Below, piece after piece: positions 55,591 through 64,000 of a DNA stretch of 64,000 bases. The DNA is from Pseudomonas profundi (GTDB lineage Bacteria > Pseudomonadota > Gammaproteobacteria > Pseudomonadales > Pseudomonadaceae), in assembly GCF_008638305.1 (NCBI RefSeq), contig NZ_VTPZ01000001.1, positions 1-64,000 on the forward strand. Reading direction: 5' to 3'. Made by a program: the position numbers and the translations under genes. The stretch's first letter is position 1. Every line of letters starts with the position of its first letter. The notes beneath the pieces were generated by a model. It was not told the origin of the DNA. It did not search any database and saw nothing but the letters and a program-made list of their open reading frames with translations.

Positions 55591-58500
55591 TCAGCTCGGC
55601 GGGTTCTGCGCGGTCTCCCGGCGTCTCAGCAACAGATACGCTGCCGGTAACACAAAGAGTGATAGCAAGGGTGCTGTAATCATACCGCCAACCATAGGCG
55701 CGGCAATCCGGCTCATGATTTCGCTACCCGTACCGCTGCCCAACAGGATAGGAAGCAAACCCGCGATGATAACCGCTACCGTCATCGCTTTGGGCCGAAC
55801 GCGTTGTACCGCGCCTTCTCGAATGGCATCCACCAGCGCCAGGGTATCGGAGCGTCCGGCGCGCCGGTGATCCGCCCAGGCATTGGTCAGATACAGAAGC
55901 ATGATGACGCCAAACTCAGCGGATACACCGGCCAGCGCAATGAAGCCAACACCCGTCGCTATCGACAGGTTGTAATCGAGCAGATACAGGAACCACACAC
56001 CGCCAGTCAACGCGAACGGGAGTGTCGCCATGATCAACAGCGCTTCACTGAAGCGATTGAAAATAAGATAGAGCAGCACGAAGATGATCAGCAGCGTGGC
56101 CGGCACAACCAGTTTAAGCTTTGCGTTGGCGCGCTCCATGTACTCGAACTGTCCGGAATAGCTGATGCTCATACCCGTCTCAAGCATCACCTCTTCCTCT
56201 ATTTTCGTACGCAAATCGCCCACCACCGAGGCCATGTCCCGGTCGCGCACGTCAACGTATACCCAGCCTGTCAGCCGGGCGTTCTCGCTTTTCAGCATCG
56301 GCGGGCCCTCGGTCACCTTGATTTGCGCGACGCTGCCCAGGGTGATCTGGCTACCCTGCGGCGTGTAGATCGGCAGATTGCGAAGCTCGCTGAGCGAGTC
56401 ACGCCATTCGCGCGGATAGCGCAAGCTGATCGGGTAGCGCGCCAGGCCCTCTACCGTCTCGCCGATGTTCGCGCCGCCAATAGCGCCAGCGACAATGGCC
56501 TGCACCTCAGCGATGTTCAGCCCGTAGCGTGCCGCCGCCCCTCGATTGATGTCGACATCAATGTAACGTCCACCGGTGATGCGGTCGGCCACCGCCGAGC
56601 TAACACCTGGCACTGTCTTGGCAATGCGCTCAACGGATTGGGCGACCTTGTCAATTTGCGCCAGCTCAGCGCCGTACACCTTGACCCCTATTGGGCTCTT
56701 GATGCCGGTGGCCAGCATATCGATGCGGTTGCGAATGGGCGGCACCCAGAGATTGGCCAACCCTGGCACCTGAACGGCCTGATCCAGTTCCTTGACCAGC
56801 TTCTCAGGCGTCATGCCTGGGCGCCATTGGTCTTTCGGTTTGAACTGGATGGTCGTCTCGAACATGGTCAGAGGCGCAGGATCAGTCGCGGTATCGGCAC
56901 GGCCGGCCTTGCCGAATACCCGCGCCACCTCGGGGACGGTTTTGATCAGGCGATCAGTTTGTTGCAGAAGCTCAGAGGCCTTCCGTGCTGATAACCCCGG
57001 CAGCGCCGTCGGCATATACAGCAGATCGCCCTCATCCAGGGGCGGCAGAAATTCTCCACCCAGGCGAGAGACCGGCCAAAGAACCGTAAGAAAGACGAGT
57101 ACTGCGACCGCTATGGTGACCCTGGGCCAACGGAGCACCGCTTCAAGCGCTGGCTGGTACACCCGGATGAGTCCACGGTTGATGGGGTTGCGGTCTTCCT
57201 CAGGGATCTTGCCGCGAATCCAGTAGCCCATCAGCACCGGAACCAGGGTGACCGATAGCCCTGCGGCCGCTGCCATAGCATAGGTTTTGGTAAAGGCCAG
57301 CGGGCCGAACATGCGCCCTTCCTGTGCTTCGAGCGTGAATACAGGAATGAATGACAGGGTAATGATCAGCAGGCTGAAGAACAGCGCCGGCCCGACTTCG
57401 ATCGCCGCATCGGTGATCACTTTCCAGTGCTCGGCGCCCTCCAGTTTCCTATCGGGATTGTTCTTGTGCCAGGCTTCGATATGTTTGTGGGCGTTCTCAA
57501 TCATCACGATGGCAGCGTCGACCATGGCTCCAATGGCGATGGCAATGCCCCCCAATGACATGATGTTCGCGTTGATACCCTGGCGCTGCATGATGATAAA
57601 AGCAATCAGAATGCCGACCGGCAGCGAGACAATGGCCACCAGCGATGAGCGCACGTGCCAGAGGAATAGAACGCACACCAGCGCCACGATGATGAACTCT
57701 TCCAGCAACTTGTGGCTGAGGTTTTTTACGGCGTTGTCTATCAGTGTGCTGCGATCGTAGGTGGTGACCACCTCGACGCCCTCGGGCAGGCTTTTTTTCA
57801 GCTCCTCCAGTTTGGCGTCTACGGCGGTAATGGTTTCGCGGGCGTTCTTGCCGCTACGCAGAATGACCACACCGCCCACCACTTCGCCCTCCCCATCCAG
57901 TTCGGCAATCCCACGGCGCATTTCCGGGCCCAGCTGAATATGCGCAACATCACCCAGCGTGACCGGCACGCCGCCGCTGTCCAGGCGCAGCGGAATATCG
58001 CGAAAATCTTGCAACGACTCAAGATAACCTGAAGCACGAACCATAAACTCACTCTCGCCAAGCTCCAGTACGCTGCCGCCTGTTTCCTGATTACTCTCCT
58101 TGATCGCCTGCTTGATTTGCTGTTGCGTCACCTCGCGGCTAGCCATGCGTACCGGATCGAGCACCACCTGATACTGTTTGACCATTCCGCCGATCGTCGC
58201 CACCTCGGCCACGTTAGGAAGGGTCTTGAGCTCGTAGCGCAGAAACCAGTCCTGCAACGACCGCAGCTGGGCAAGGTCGTGCTGACCGGTGCGGTCCACC
58301 AGTGCGTACTGATAAATCCAGCCGACCCCTGTGGCGTCCGGACCCAGCGTAGGCGCGACACCGTCCGGCAGCCGACTTTGCACCTGACTGAGATATTCCA
58401 GCACGCGCGAGCGCGCCCAGTAGAGGTCCGTGCGATCCTCGAACAGGACATACACATAGCTGTCGCCAAAGAACGAATAGCCGCGTACGGTCTTCGCTCC

Positions 58501-58731
58501 CGGCACCGACAACATGGTAGTGGTCAGCGGATAGGTCACCTGACTCTCAACGATTTGCGGGGCCTGACCGGCATAGGGTGTGCGGATAATGACCTGCACA
58601 TCGGACAGATCCGGCAGTGCATCGACGGCTGTGTTTTGTACCGCCCATACGCCCCACACGACTGAAAACAGGGTGGCTAGCAGAACCAGAAAACGATTGG
58701 TTACCGACCAGCGAATGATATTAGTGATCAT
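55591..58731 (-). CDS. cusA: Copper/silver RND efflux pump CusA
   Basis: Heavy-metal-efflux RND (HME) trimer driven by protons. 1046 residues, two-fold repeat with twelve helices. The HME-type TM4 relay is in [24 protein letters not shown], and the TM10-11 block is [24 protein letters not shown]. Met residues needed for Cu(I) relay are likely in porter loops. The start has GGAGG 6 bases upstream; it overlaps cusB by 11 bases. Confidence 0.94.
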   Translation of the reverse strand: MITNIIRWSVTNRFLVLLATLFSVVWGVWAVQNTAVDALPDLSDVQVIIRTPYAGQAPQIVESQVTYPLTTTMLSVPGAKTVRGYSFFGDSYVYVLFEDRTDLYWARSRVLEYLSQVQSRLPDGVAPTLGPDATGVGWIYQYALVDRTGQHDLAQLRSLQDWFLRYELKTLPNVAEVATIGGMVKQYQVVLDPVRMASREVTQQQIKQAIKESNQETGGSVLELGESEFMVRASGYLESLQDFRDIPLRLDSGGVPVTLGDVAHIQLGPEMRRGIAELDGEGEVVGGVVILRSGKNARETITAVDAKLEELKKSLPEGVEVVTTYDRSTLIDNAVKNLSHKLLEEFIIVALVCVLFLWHVRSSLVAIVSLPVGILIAFIIMQRQGINANIMSLGGIAIAIGAMVDAAIVMIENAHKHIEAWHKNNPDRKLEGAEHWKVITDAAIEVGPALFFSLLIITLSFIPVFTLEAQEGRMFGPLAFTKTYAMAAAAGLSVTLVPVLMGYWIRGKIPEEDRNPINRGLIRVYQPALEAVLRWPRVTIAVAVLVFLTVLWPVSRLGGEFLPPLDEGDLLYMPTALPGLSARKASELLQQTDRLIKTVPEVARVFGKAGRADTATDPAPLTMFETTIQFKPKDQWRPGMTPEKLVKELDQAVQVPGLANLWVPPIRNRIDMLATGIKSPIGVKVYGAELAQIDKVAQSVERIAKTVPGVSSAVADRITGGRYIDVDINRGAAARYGLNIAEVQAIVAGAIGGANIGETVEGLARYPISLRYPREWRDSLSELRNLPIYTPQGSQITLGSVAQIKVTEGPPMLKSENARLTGWVYVDVRDRDMASVVGDLRTKIEEEVMLETGMSISYSGQFEYMERANAKLKLVVPATLLIIFVLLYLIFNRFSEALLIMATLPFALTGGVWFLYLLDYNLSIATGVGFIALAGVSAEFGVIMLLYLTNAWADHRRAGRSDTLALVDAIREGAVQRVRPKAMTVAVIIAGLLPILLGSGTGSEIMSRIAAPMVGGMITAPLLSLFVLPAAYLLLRRRETAQNPPS

Positions 58732-60181
58732 GGCCGCCTCCGAGCTGCTCGATTTGCACGATGACGAGCCCTTTATCTTCCTCGCGAACACCGACGCGAA
58801 CGCGGTCGCCCTCTCTCAGGCCTTCCAGCAACTGTTTGTCAGCGACTGGGAACGCCATGGTCATGCCGGGCATGTTCAATGTCTTGAAGGGCCCGTGGGA
58901 CAAGCCGACCTTGCCATCATCCAGACTTGTGATGGTGCCTTCGGCTTGATGCGGTGCCGGCGCCACGGTTGGCTCCGGTTGTTCTGGTTCAACGACTAAC
59001 CCACGCAGGCTGGCTTCGGAGTCGAGCAGAAACTGCCCGGAGACAACCACTTGCTGGCCTGCCTGCAACCCGCTCAAAACTTCGGTCTTGTTGCCGGCCT
59101 CACGGCCGGGCTGAACCTCAACCGGACGGAATGTCCCTTTATCCTCGGCAAGCATGACGAGCGTTCGCCGACCGGTACGGATCAATGCCTCAGCGGGCAC
59201 CATCAACGCAGCATCCTGAGCTCGGCTCAAAGTGACGTGCGCCGTCATGCCGGGGTGCAGGCGAAGATCTGGGTTGGGTAACTCGATCCGCACTCTTACC
59301 GTGCGGCTGTCCAGGTTCGCCTGGGTTAATACCGCTTCGATAGATCCCTCCAGGCTTTCGCCCTTGAACGCGGGCAATCTGGCTTCAACGCTCTGCCCCA
59401 CCGCAAGCTCGGCCACCTGAGCCTCAGGGACGGCCACTTCCAGCCACACGTTTTCCAGTCCGTTAATGCGTGCGAGTAACGCACCGGCAGACAACGTCAT
59501 CCCTTCCCGGACGTCAAGCGAGCGAAGCACACCGGCGATGGGGCTGGTGATCGTCCAGCTCGACCGCGCTTTGCCGGTGCGCTCAAGTTCCGCGACCGCC
59601 TCAGCCGGCACACCAGCCAGACGCAGACGATGACGTGCTGCAGCAACCAGCTGCGGCTCGTTCATGCCACGCAAAGCCAGGTACTCCTCCTGGGCTGCGG
59701 CCCAGTCCGGCACGAAGAGATCTGCCAAGGGCGCATCTTTCGCTATCACATCTTCCGGCGCCCGGTCGTAGACCTTTTCGACAAAGCCACCGCTACGTGC
59801 CTGCACGATGGCCACATCACGCTCATCGAACACCAGGCTGCCGACGGCTTCTACGGTCTGATTGATGGCTTCCCGTTTAACCGGCGCTGTGCGCATGCCA
59901 AGGTTTTGCATCACGCTCGGATCGATGGTAACTGATGCGCCATCGCCTCCTTCATCGGCGTAACGCGGCAGAAGCGCCATATCCATGAATGGAGATGGAC
60001 CCGGCGCATCAAAGCGCTCCTGCGGATACATGGGGTCGTACCAATAGAGGACTTCTCGTTCCTCCTGATCAGCCGCTTGAGCCTGAACGTTACCTGCGGC
60101 CAATATGAGTCCGGCACCGCCGGCATTGAGTAGCATCGGCAGGCTCATCAGCAGAGCCAGTCGCTTGATAGGAAAGGTCAT
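58721..60181 (-). CDS. cusB: CusB adaptor with fused C-terminal CusF-like copper domain
   Basis: 486 residues. A signal peptide is followed by a heavy-metal-binding domain ([27 protein letters not shown]). The membrane-fusion core has a barrel-sandwich lipoyl pair and helical hairpin (residues about 115-350). The last 75 residues form a CusF-like OB fold ([24 protein letters not shown]) with His and two Met as ligands. In E. coli CusF is a separate chaperone. The start overlaps the cusC stop by 4 bases. Confidence 0.93.
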   Translation of the reverse strand: MTFPIKRLALLMSLPMLLNAGGAGLILAAGNVQAQAADQEEREVLYWYDPMYPQERFDAPGPSPFMDMALLPRYADEGGDGASVTIDPSVMQNLGMRTAPVKREAINQTVEAVGSLVFDERDVAIVQARSGGFVEKVYDRAPEDVIAKDAPLADLFVPDWAAAQEEYLALRGMNEPQLVAAARHRLRLAGVPAEAVAELERTGKARSSWTITSPIAGVLRSLDVREGMTLSAGALLARINGLENVWLEVAVPEAQVAELAVGQSVEARLPAFKGESLEGSIEAVLTQANLDSRTVRVRIELPNPDLRLHPGMTAHVTLSRAQDAALMVPAEALIRTGRRTLVMLAEDKGTFRPVEVQPGREAGNKTEVLSGLQAGQQVVVSGQFLLDSEASLRGLVVEPEQPEPTVAPAPHQAEGTITSLDDGKVGLSHGPFKTLNMPGMTMAFPVADKQLLEGLREGDRVRVGVREEDKGLVIVQIEQLGGGHDH

Positions 60182-61431
60182 GGCTGGATATCTCCAAAGG
60201 CAAAATACAGACGGGCACTGACGAGTGATTGATCGCGGGAAAGGTCGACACGCCGCATACGCAAGGTCACAAGCGCCTCGCGTGCGTCGATTACCGAGGT
60301 GAGTTCACCCTTGCCGGACCGGTAATCCGTCATCGCAAGGCGAATTTTTTCCTCAGCGAGCGGGAGCAGCGTTTCATCAAGTCTGGACACCGCCTGCTTG
60401 AGCCGCTGCAAGTCAGCGGCATCCTCAGCCAGCTGCTGCTCGTACAGGCGCAGCATGGCCTGCTGCTCCGCCTGCAGGCCGGCAAGGCGCGCACGCTCGG
60501 CGGCGATTCTCGGCTCCTGTCTGGACCCAGGGAAGACCGGCAGATCGAAACTGACACTGACGCTGACCATGTCGCCGAACCCACCGCCCCTGCGTTGATA
60601 CTCCGCACCCCATCCCCAGTCAGGTTTTTTATCCGAGACGGCTTCCGCAATTCTCGCCTCAGCACGATCACCCATAGGACCAAACGCCATCAGCTCTGGA
60701 TGGCGATTGAGGTTGTGGCGGTAGAGGTCTATATCGTTCCCCCAGGTTGGCCAGTTCCCGTCCAGCGGCGTACTTGCGGCTTCGCCGATCCAGCGCCGCA
60801 GCCCGGCACGCGCTATCGCCTGATCACGCTTGAGCAGATCTTGCTGCTCGGCCAACTGGGCAGCTTCCTGCCTGGGCAACAGGCTGTCGGCCGTCAAACC
60901 ACGCCCTCCTGCGATTCTGGCTTGGACGGCCTGAGACGTAAGTTGATTTTCGGCATACAGCTGCTTGAAGATCTTCAGCTTCTGTTCCGCGGCCATTGCG
61001 TCAATCCAGGCCTGCGCTGTCAGCTGACGAATCTTGATGCGCTCAACTCTCTGCTGAGCATGCGCCAGCGCTGCGGTCGCTTCGGCGGCTTGCACACGTG
61101 CGTGTCGCTTGGCCCGGTTGGGCACTTCCTGCATCAGGCCAACCATCTGCATGGTCATTGGCTCAGCGTTCAGTCGCAGGCTGGCTTCGCCTTCGATAGG
61201 TACGCTCTGAAGACCAAGGGTCACTTTCGGATCAGGCAGCTCGCCTGCCGGACCAATAGCGCTTTGCGCGGCCAGCAGGTTTGCATTGCGCGCTGCCAAT
61301 GAAGGCGCTTCGCGCTCGGCCAGTCTGAGGGCTTCTTCAAGGGTCAGCGCGGCTGAGATACCTGGCACAGCCAGTAGGCCAACCAACAGGACAGCTGCGG
61401 ACGAACGCACCCCGATGATTCGGTAGTTCAT
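60178..61431 (-). CDS. cusC: CusC/TolC-family outer-membrane channel
   Basis: 417 residues with a signal peptide (VLLVGLLAVPGISAAL). It contains long helices with two efflux-protein repeats (about 25-215 and 235-415). QEVPNRAKRHARVQAAEATAALA is typical of the HME outer-membrane partner family. No lipobox Cys, unlike E. coli CusC. It is the second gene of the cus operon, after a small leader gene. Confidence 0.9.
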   Translation of the reverse strand: MNYRIIGVRSSAAVLLVGLLAVPGISAALTLEEALRLAEREAPSLAARNANLLAAQSAIGPAGELPDPKVTLGLQSVPIEGEASLRLNAEPMTMQMVGLMQEVPNRAKRHARVQAAEATAALAHAQQRVERIKIRQLTAQAWIDAMAAEQKLKIFKQLYAENQLTSQAVQARIAGGRGLTADSLLPRQEAAQLAEQQDLLKRDQAIARAGLRRWIGEAASTPLDGNWPTWGNDIDLYRHNLNRHPELMAFGPMGDRAEARIAEAVSDKKPDWGWGAEYQRRGGGFGDMVSVSVSFDLPVFPGSRQEPRIAAERARLAGLQAEQQAMLRLYEQQLAEDAADLQRLKQAVSRLDETLLPLAEEKIRLAMTDYRSGKGELTSVIDAREALVTLRMRRVDLSRDQSLVSARLYFAFGDIQP

Positions 61432-61524
61432 ATTTGTGATTCCGATGATGTTCTAGCGCATGCCAGCGGCATGCTTCGACCACCCGACCTGACGGGTCAG
61501 GCGAACCTGGAAACATGAGCGAAA

Positions 61525-61872
61525 TCAGCTACGGGGAGGATGCCAGACGGTATCAGGGGCGCGGGTTGGGACTTGGTCCCGGAGAGAAACTGAAAGGAGT
61601 GGGCTGAGTGTAGGCAAACTGAATTCGCCAGACGCTAGCTGGAACAGACTACTGGTTTGACACTCTTCACCGGTGTCGCAAACAGCCCTTCCGTCACCCT
61701 GGGTGAGGCACTCCTGGGGACGATTTTCCAGCTCGGGTGTGGCGCTGTCGAAAGCAGGATCCGACTGGTGATCCGCATGAAATGCATCTGCATTTCTCAT
61801 TTCCGCCGTCCCTGTCAGGGGCAGCGCAAGGAGCATGAGGATAATGAGAAACAGGTTTCGATAGCTGATCAT
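61525..61872 (-). CDS. Small periplasmic protein leading the cus operon
   Basis: 115 residues. Signal peptide (NLFLIILMLLALPLTGTAEM), then a short mature domain with Cys residues in PQECLTQGDGRAVCDTGEECQTS and Pro/Trp-rich end (DTVWHPPRS). Its position, 90 bases before cusC, is like that of CzcI-type leaders in metal-efflux operons, but sequence resemblance is weak. A GTG 7 codons upstream is an alternative start. A cop box lies 110 bases upstream. Confidence 0.6.
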   Translation of the reverse strand: MISYRNLFLIILMLLALPLTGTAEMRNADAFHADHQSDPAFDSATPELENRPQECLTQGDGRAVCDTGEECQTSSLFQLASGEFSLPTLSPLLSVSLRDQVPTRAPDTVWHPPRS

Positions 61873-61983
61873 GGTTTTGGCTGGCAGGTGCACAACACCT
61901 GCGACAAATCCTTTTCTGAATACGTCCGGTCAGTGGATGCCGCCAAGCTTATCAGGCCCTGCTGTCAGCAAACTGAGCTGAAC

Positions 61984-61999
61984 ATTACATTTATGTCAG
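61984..61999. promoter_or_regulatory. Cop box 5, upstream of the cus operon
   Basis: Minus strand CTGACATAAATGTAAT, one mismatch to consensus, in the 317-base region between the cus leader gene and the PstS-OmpA gene. It is the only other notable element in that region. Likely CopR site for cusCBA-copS. Confidence 0.68.
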
Positions 62000-62189
62000 C
62001 TTCGTTCAGCCTACCGGATCATCAGGCATTGGGACGTCGGGTGTGGATTGCTTCATTGTTGCTTACCGGCCATAGGGGCGATTGATTGATGAACAAACCC
62101 ATTTGTGTGTCGCAGGTCAGTTCAGCCAAAGCGTGCGGGTTGCACTGGCAGCCGACCATGCATTGATGGGCAGCAAGTAATGGTCCCGC

Positions 62190-63512
62190 TCAGCGCCGGA
62201 CCCATACCTCGACCCGCCCATTGCGCTGCGCACCGGTTGCTCCACCCGTTGAGCCAACGGGCATGTAATGCCCATATCCGGTATGGCCCAATACGACGGT
62301 GCCACGTTCGCGCAGTGCTTTACTGGCGGACAGGGCACGCAGTTCGGAAATCATCTGAGCGCGAAGCTCGTCGCTTTGCTTGTCTGCAAAGCCAATCAGC
62401 ATTATGTCGCGCCCGGTTTTACCGGTTTGTTCGAGATATCCCTGAATGCGCATTAAATCTCGGTTGGCTTTGTTATCGAGCTTGGTGCGGCCCTCAGCGA
62501 AACGAATGTTTACAGAGAGGCGCTGATAGCGTTCGGTCAAGCGCTTGAAAGAGTCGGGAACGCTGCTGTCCAGTACTGGATCAACTGCAAAGGGGTTCTG
62601 GGAGAAGAATCCGGATTTGGCCACGATATCCTGCCCCGCCTGGCTCTGGGCATATTGGATAAAGGCTTGGGTCAAAGGTGAGCCGGTTGCCCCGGGTGTA
62701 TAAAGGTATAGCCGGCGAGACAACGGATAGTCTTCAGTCGCCACCGATAGCCGACTGGGTTTGAGGGCCGGGGCGTTACCGTCAGCGATAGCCAACAGTT
62801 TGGCGTTACCCACCGAGGCGAAACCGGCAAAGCCGATGCCCGCCGGATCACCGCTGACATCCATCGACAGTTGGTCGTTTGACTCGTAGCGCAGGGCTTG
62901 GCCAGTCAGCTTGAAGTTGCCCGCCAGAACCAGATCCTTGAACGTGTCCCAGGTTCCCGAGCGGTCATCGCGGGCGTACACCTGAATCGCCCGGTCAGGA
63001 CCGCCAACCGCTGACCAGTTGGTAATCTCGCCAGCGAAAATCTTCGCCATGGTGTCTATGCTGAGCTCATCGACCGGGTTGGATGGATGTACCAGAATCG
63101 CCAGGCCATCAATGGCAATGATGTGCTCGTTGTCCGCGCTGGTCATGTCAGCTCGTCCCGCCATGGCATCGACTTCATTTGCCTTGATGCGTCGTGAGGC
63201 AGCCCAGATGTCGGCGCCGTTGGACGCCAGCGAGGTGAAGCCGGTGCTGGTGCCGTGGGCGGCTACCAGCGCGGTCAACGGCTGACCGTCCAGCGTGGTA
63301 CTGAGAAGCGTCTCGTTCTCGGTCCCGGTTGCCCTCGCTGCGACAGGGGCTCCACTCAGCTGTTCCATGAAGCTGGTCACCAGCATTGGAGCGAGCGTTG
63401 CGCCAATGGTGTTGGATCCGTGGATTTCCATGTCGTGGGCAACTACCAGCCCGGGTGCAAAAGCCAGAGTAAATCCCAGGTGGCGCAGGAGCCTGCCGCA
63501 AACTGATTGCAT
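62190..63512 (-). CDS. Periplasmic phosphate-binding-like protein fused to an OmpA domain
   Basis: 440 residues: signal peptide, then a PstS-type substrate-binding domain (about residues 25-295; HGSNTIGATLAPML near the start and DDRSGTWDTFKDLVL). It ends in an OmpA-like peptidoglycan-binding domain (NIRFAEGRTKLDNKANRDL, GFADKQSDELRAQMISELRALSASKAL, RVEVWVRR). The OmpA end would tether the binding domain to the cell wall. No ABC transporter genes are adjacent. The ATG start follows GAGG; a GTG four codons earlier is less likely. Confidence 0.88.
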   Translation of the reverse strand: MQSVCGRLLRHLGFTLAFAPGLVVAHDMEIHGSNTIGATLAPMLVTSFMEQLSGAPVAARATGTENETLLSTTLDGQPLTALVAAHGTSTGFTSLASNGADIWAASRRIKANEVDAMAGRADMTSADNEHIIAIDGLAILVHPSNPVDELSIDTMAKIFAGEITNWSAVGGPDRAIQVYARDDRSGTWDTFKDLVLAGNFKLTGQALRYESNDQLSMDVSGDPAGIGFAGFASVGNAKLLAIADGNAPALKPSRLSVATEDYPLSRRLYLYTPGATGSPLTQAFIQYAQSQAGQDIVAKSGFFSQNPFAVDPVLDSSVPDSFKRLTERYQRLSVNIRFAEGRTKLDNKANRDLMRIQGYLEQTGKTGRDIMLIGFADKQSDELRAQMISELRALSASKALRERGTVVLGHTGYGHYMPVGSTGGATGAQRNGRVEVWVRR

Positions 63513-63784
63513 CGCTAACCTCACATCGGACGTCCATGTTTTAGCGAGCCAGAGTGCGGCGAAAATGTGTCATTCAGATTACAGGGGCATTACGAACATC
63601 AGCCAGTTTCCGCCCTGACGATACAGCCGTCTGGTATTACATCCGAGGTTTCGATGAATAGTTACGCTGCGGGTCGGCGGGATGTGTATTCAATATACCG
63701 CGACTTTTGCGATTAGGTAGGGAGACAGCTACGTGATCAGTGTGGTGACGGTGCCGGCCCTAATGAGGTAGGGGGCACGAAGAA

Positions 63785-63808
63785 ACGGGGGCTTATGCCC
63801 CCGTTTTT
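63785..63808 (-). terminator. Bidirectional hairpin terminator after the KGG gene
   Basis: ACGGGGGC / GCCCCCGT eight-base stem with a TTAT loop. A T-run follows on the plus strand and TTTCT on the minus strand. It ends the KGG gene (stop 63813) and could also stop rightward transcripts. Confidence 0.85.
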
Positions 63809-63812
63809 GCGA

Positions 63813-63992
63813 TCAGCTATTACGGCCGCCGCTGTGGCTGTTCTCGCCACCCTTCTTGCCTGCTTCTGAAGCCTTTTCTTTATCATTGGCGAAATTGCCG
63901 CCGCTGTTCTGACCGCCCTTCTGCCCGGCTTCGGATGCTTTCTCTTTATCATTTGCGAAGTTGCCTGGGTTGCCTTTGGCATCATTACTCAT
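63813..63992 (-). CDS. KGG-repeat stress-induced small protein (GsiB/YciG-like)
   Basis: 59 residues, too short for most ORF callers. It has two tandem repeats of the form NFANDKEKASEAGQKGGQNSG, the KGG motif family (YciG, GsiB), known as hydrophilic, heat-soluble desiccation or general stress proteins. Starts MSNDAKGNPG and ends in Ser/Gly/Asn-rich sequence. The reading frame differs from the longer open frame that overlaps it on the same strand; the repeats and the terminator directly downstream support this choice. Confidence 0.9.
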   Translation of the reverse strand: MSNDAKGNPGNFANDKEKASEAGQKGGQNSGGNFANDKEKASEAGKKGGENSHSGGRNS

Positions 63993-64000
63993 GATTTTCC

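Noticed and set aside
55804-56991. 395-codon plus-strand frame
   Set aside because: Antisense of cusA; residue composition is His/Arg/Gln-rich as expected for such shadows.
63737-63985. 82-codon minus-strand frame at the window end
   Set aside because: It overlaps the KGG gene in another frame and reads through its terminator; the KGG frame has the family repeats.

Overview
The window looks like about 64 kb of chromosome from a Pseudomonas-type gammaproteobacterium, possibly the Halopseudomonas (P. pertucinogena) lineage. The grounds are GC-rich coding, gene neighbourhoods typical of pseudomonads (a short LOV photoreceptor close to P. putida PpSB1-LOV, CopAB/CopRS, FdnGHI-FdhE with SelB and tRNA-Sec) and a REP-like intergenic repeat. 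This is judged from sequence features only; no database search was run. No phage, insertion sequence or CRISPR array was seen. The only RNA gene recognised is tRNA-Sec.

Layout. 1-8 kb: housekeeping and stress genes (ArfB, a GATase, a KatE-type catalase, a deaminase, an AI-2E-type permease, a DUF4105 protein). 8-14 kb: a complete tripartite RND efflux operon followed by three REP-like repeats. 14-22 kb, all leftward: selB, tRNA-Sec, fdnG with an in-frame UGA (selenocysteine) and SECIS hairpin, fdnH, fdnI and fdhE. No selA is present. 22-25 kb: small genes and a possible non-autonomous repeat. 24-29 kb: a leftward four-gene operon of MBOAT acyltransferase, FkbH-like protein, acyl carrier protein and a DltD/SGNH-like anchor, probably an ACP-dependent O-acylation (perhaps glyceryl) system. 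29-34 kb: XthA, a Na+/H+ antiporter, a RES/Xre toxin-antitoxin pair and a CDF metal exporter.

33.8-41.6 kb is a probable light-response island. It holds two MerR-type regulators resembling class II LitR, a short LOV protein, a soluble PAS chemoreceptor, an EAL phosphodiesterase, a DUF523/DUF1722 protein and a DNA photolyase. Two intergenic regions in it carry paired TRTACA-type half-sites, each pair exactly 18 bp apart, which may be the shared operator.

42-47.7 kb is a leftward stressosome operon (RsbR, RsbS, RsbT, an RsbT-PP2C fusion, a histidine kinase and a hybrid kinase), so stressosome output probably passes to two-component signalling. 47.9-61.9 kb is a copper island: lipoprotein, DUF305 protein, cytochrome c, CopB, CopA, a cytosolic Csp-type copper store, CopR, and a cusCBA-copS operon. 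At least five near-identical copies of a CTGACAGAAATGTAAT-like site lie in its promoter regions and probably define the CopR regulon. A cop-box-linked hairpin terminator and small ORF precede copA. The window ends with a PstS-like/OmpA fusion and a small KGG-repeat stress protein.
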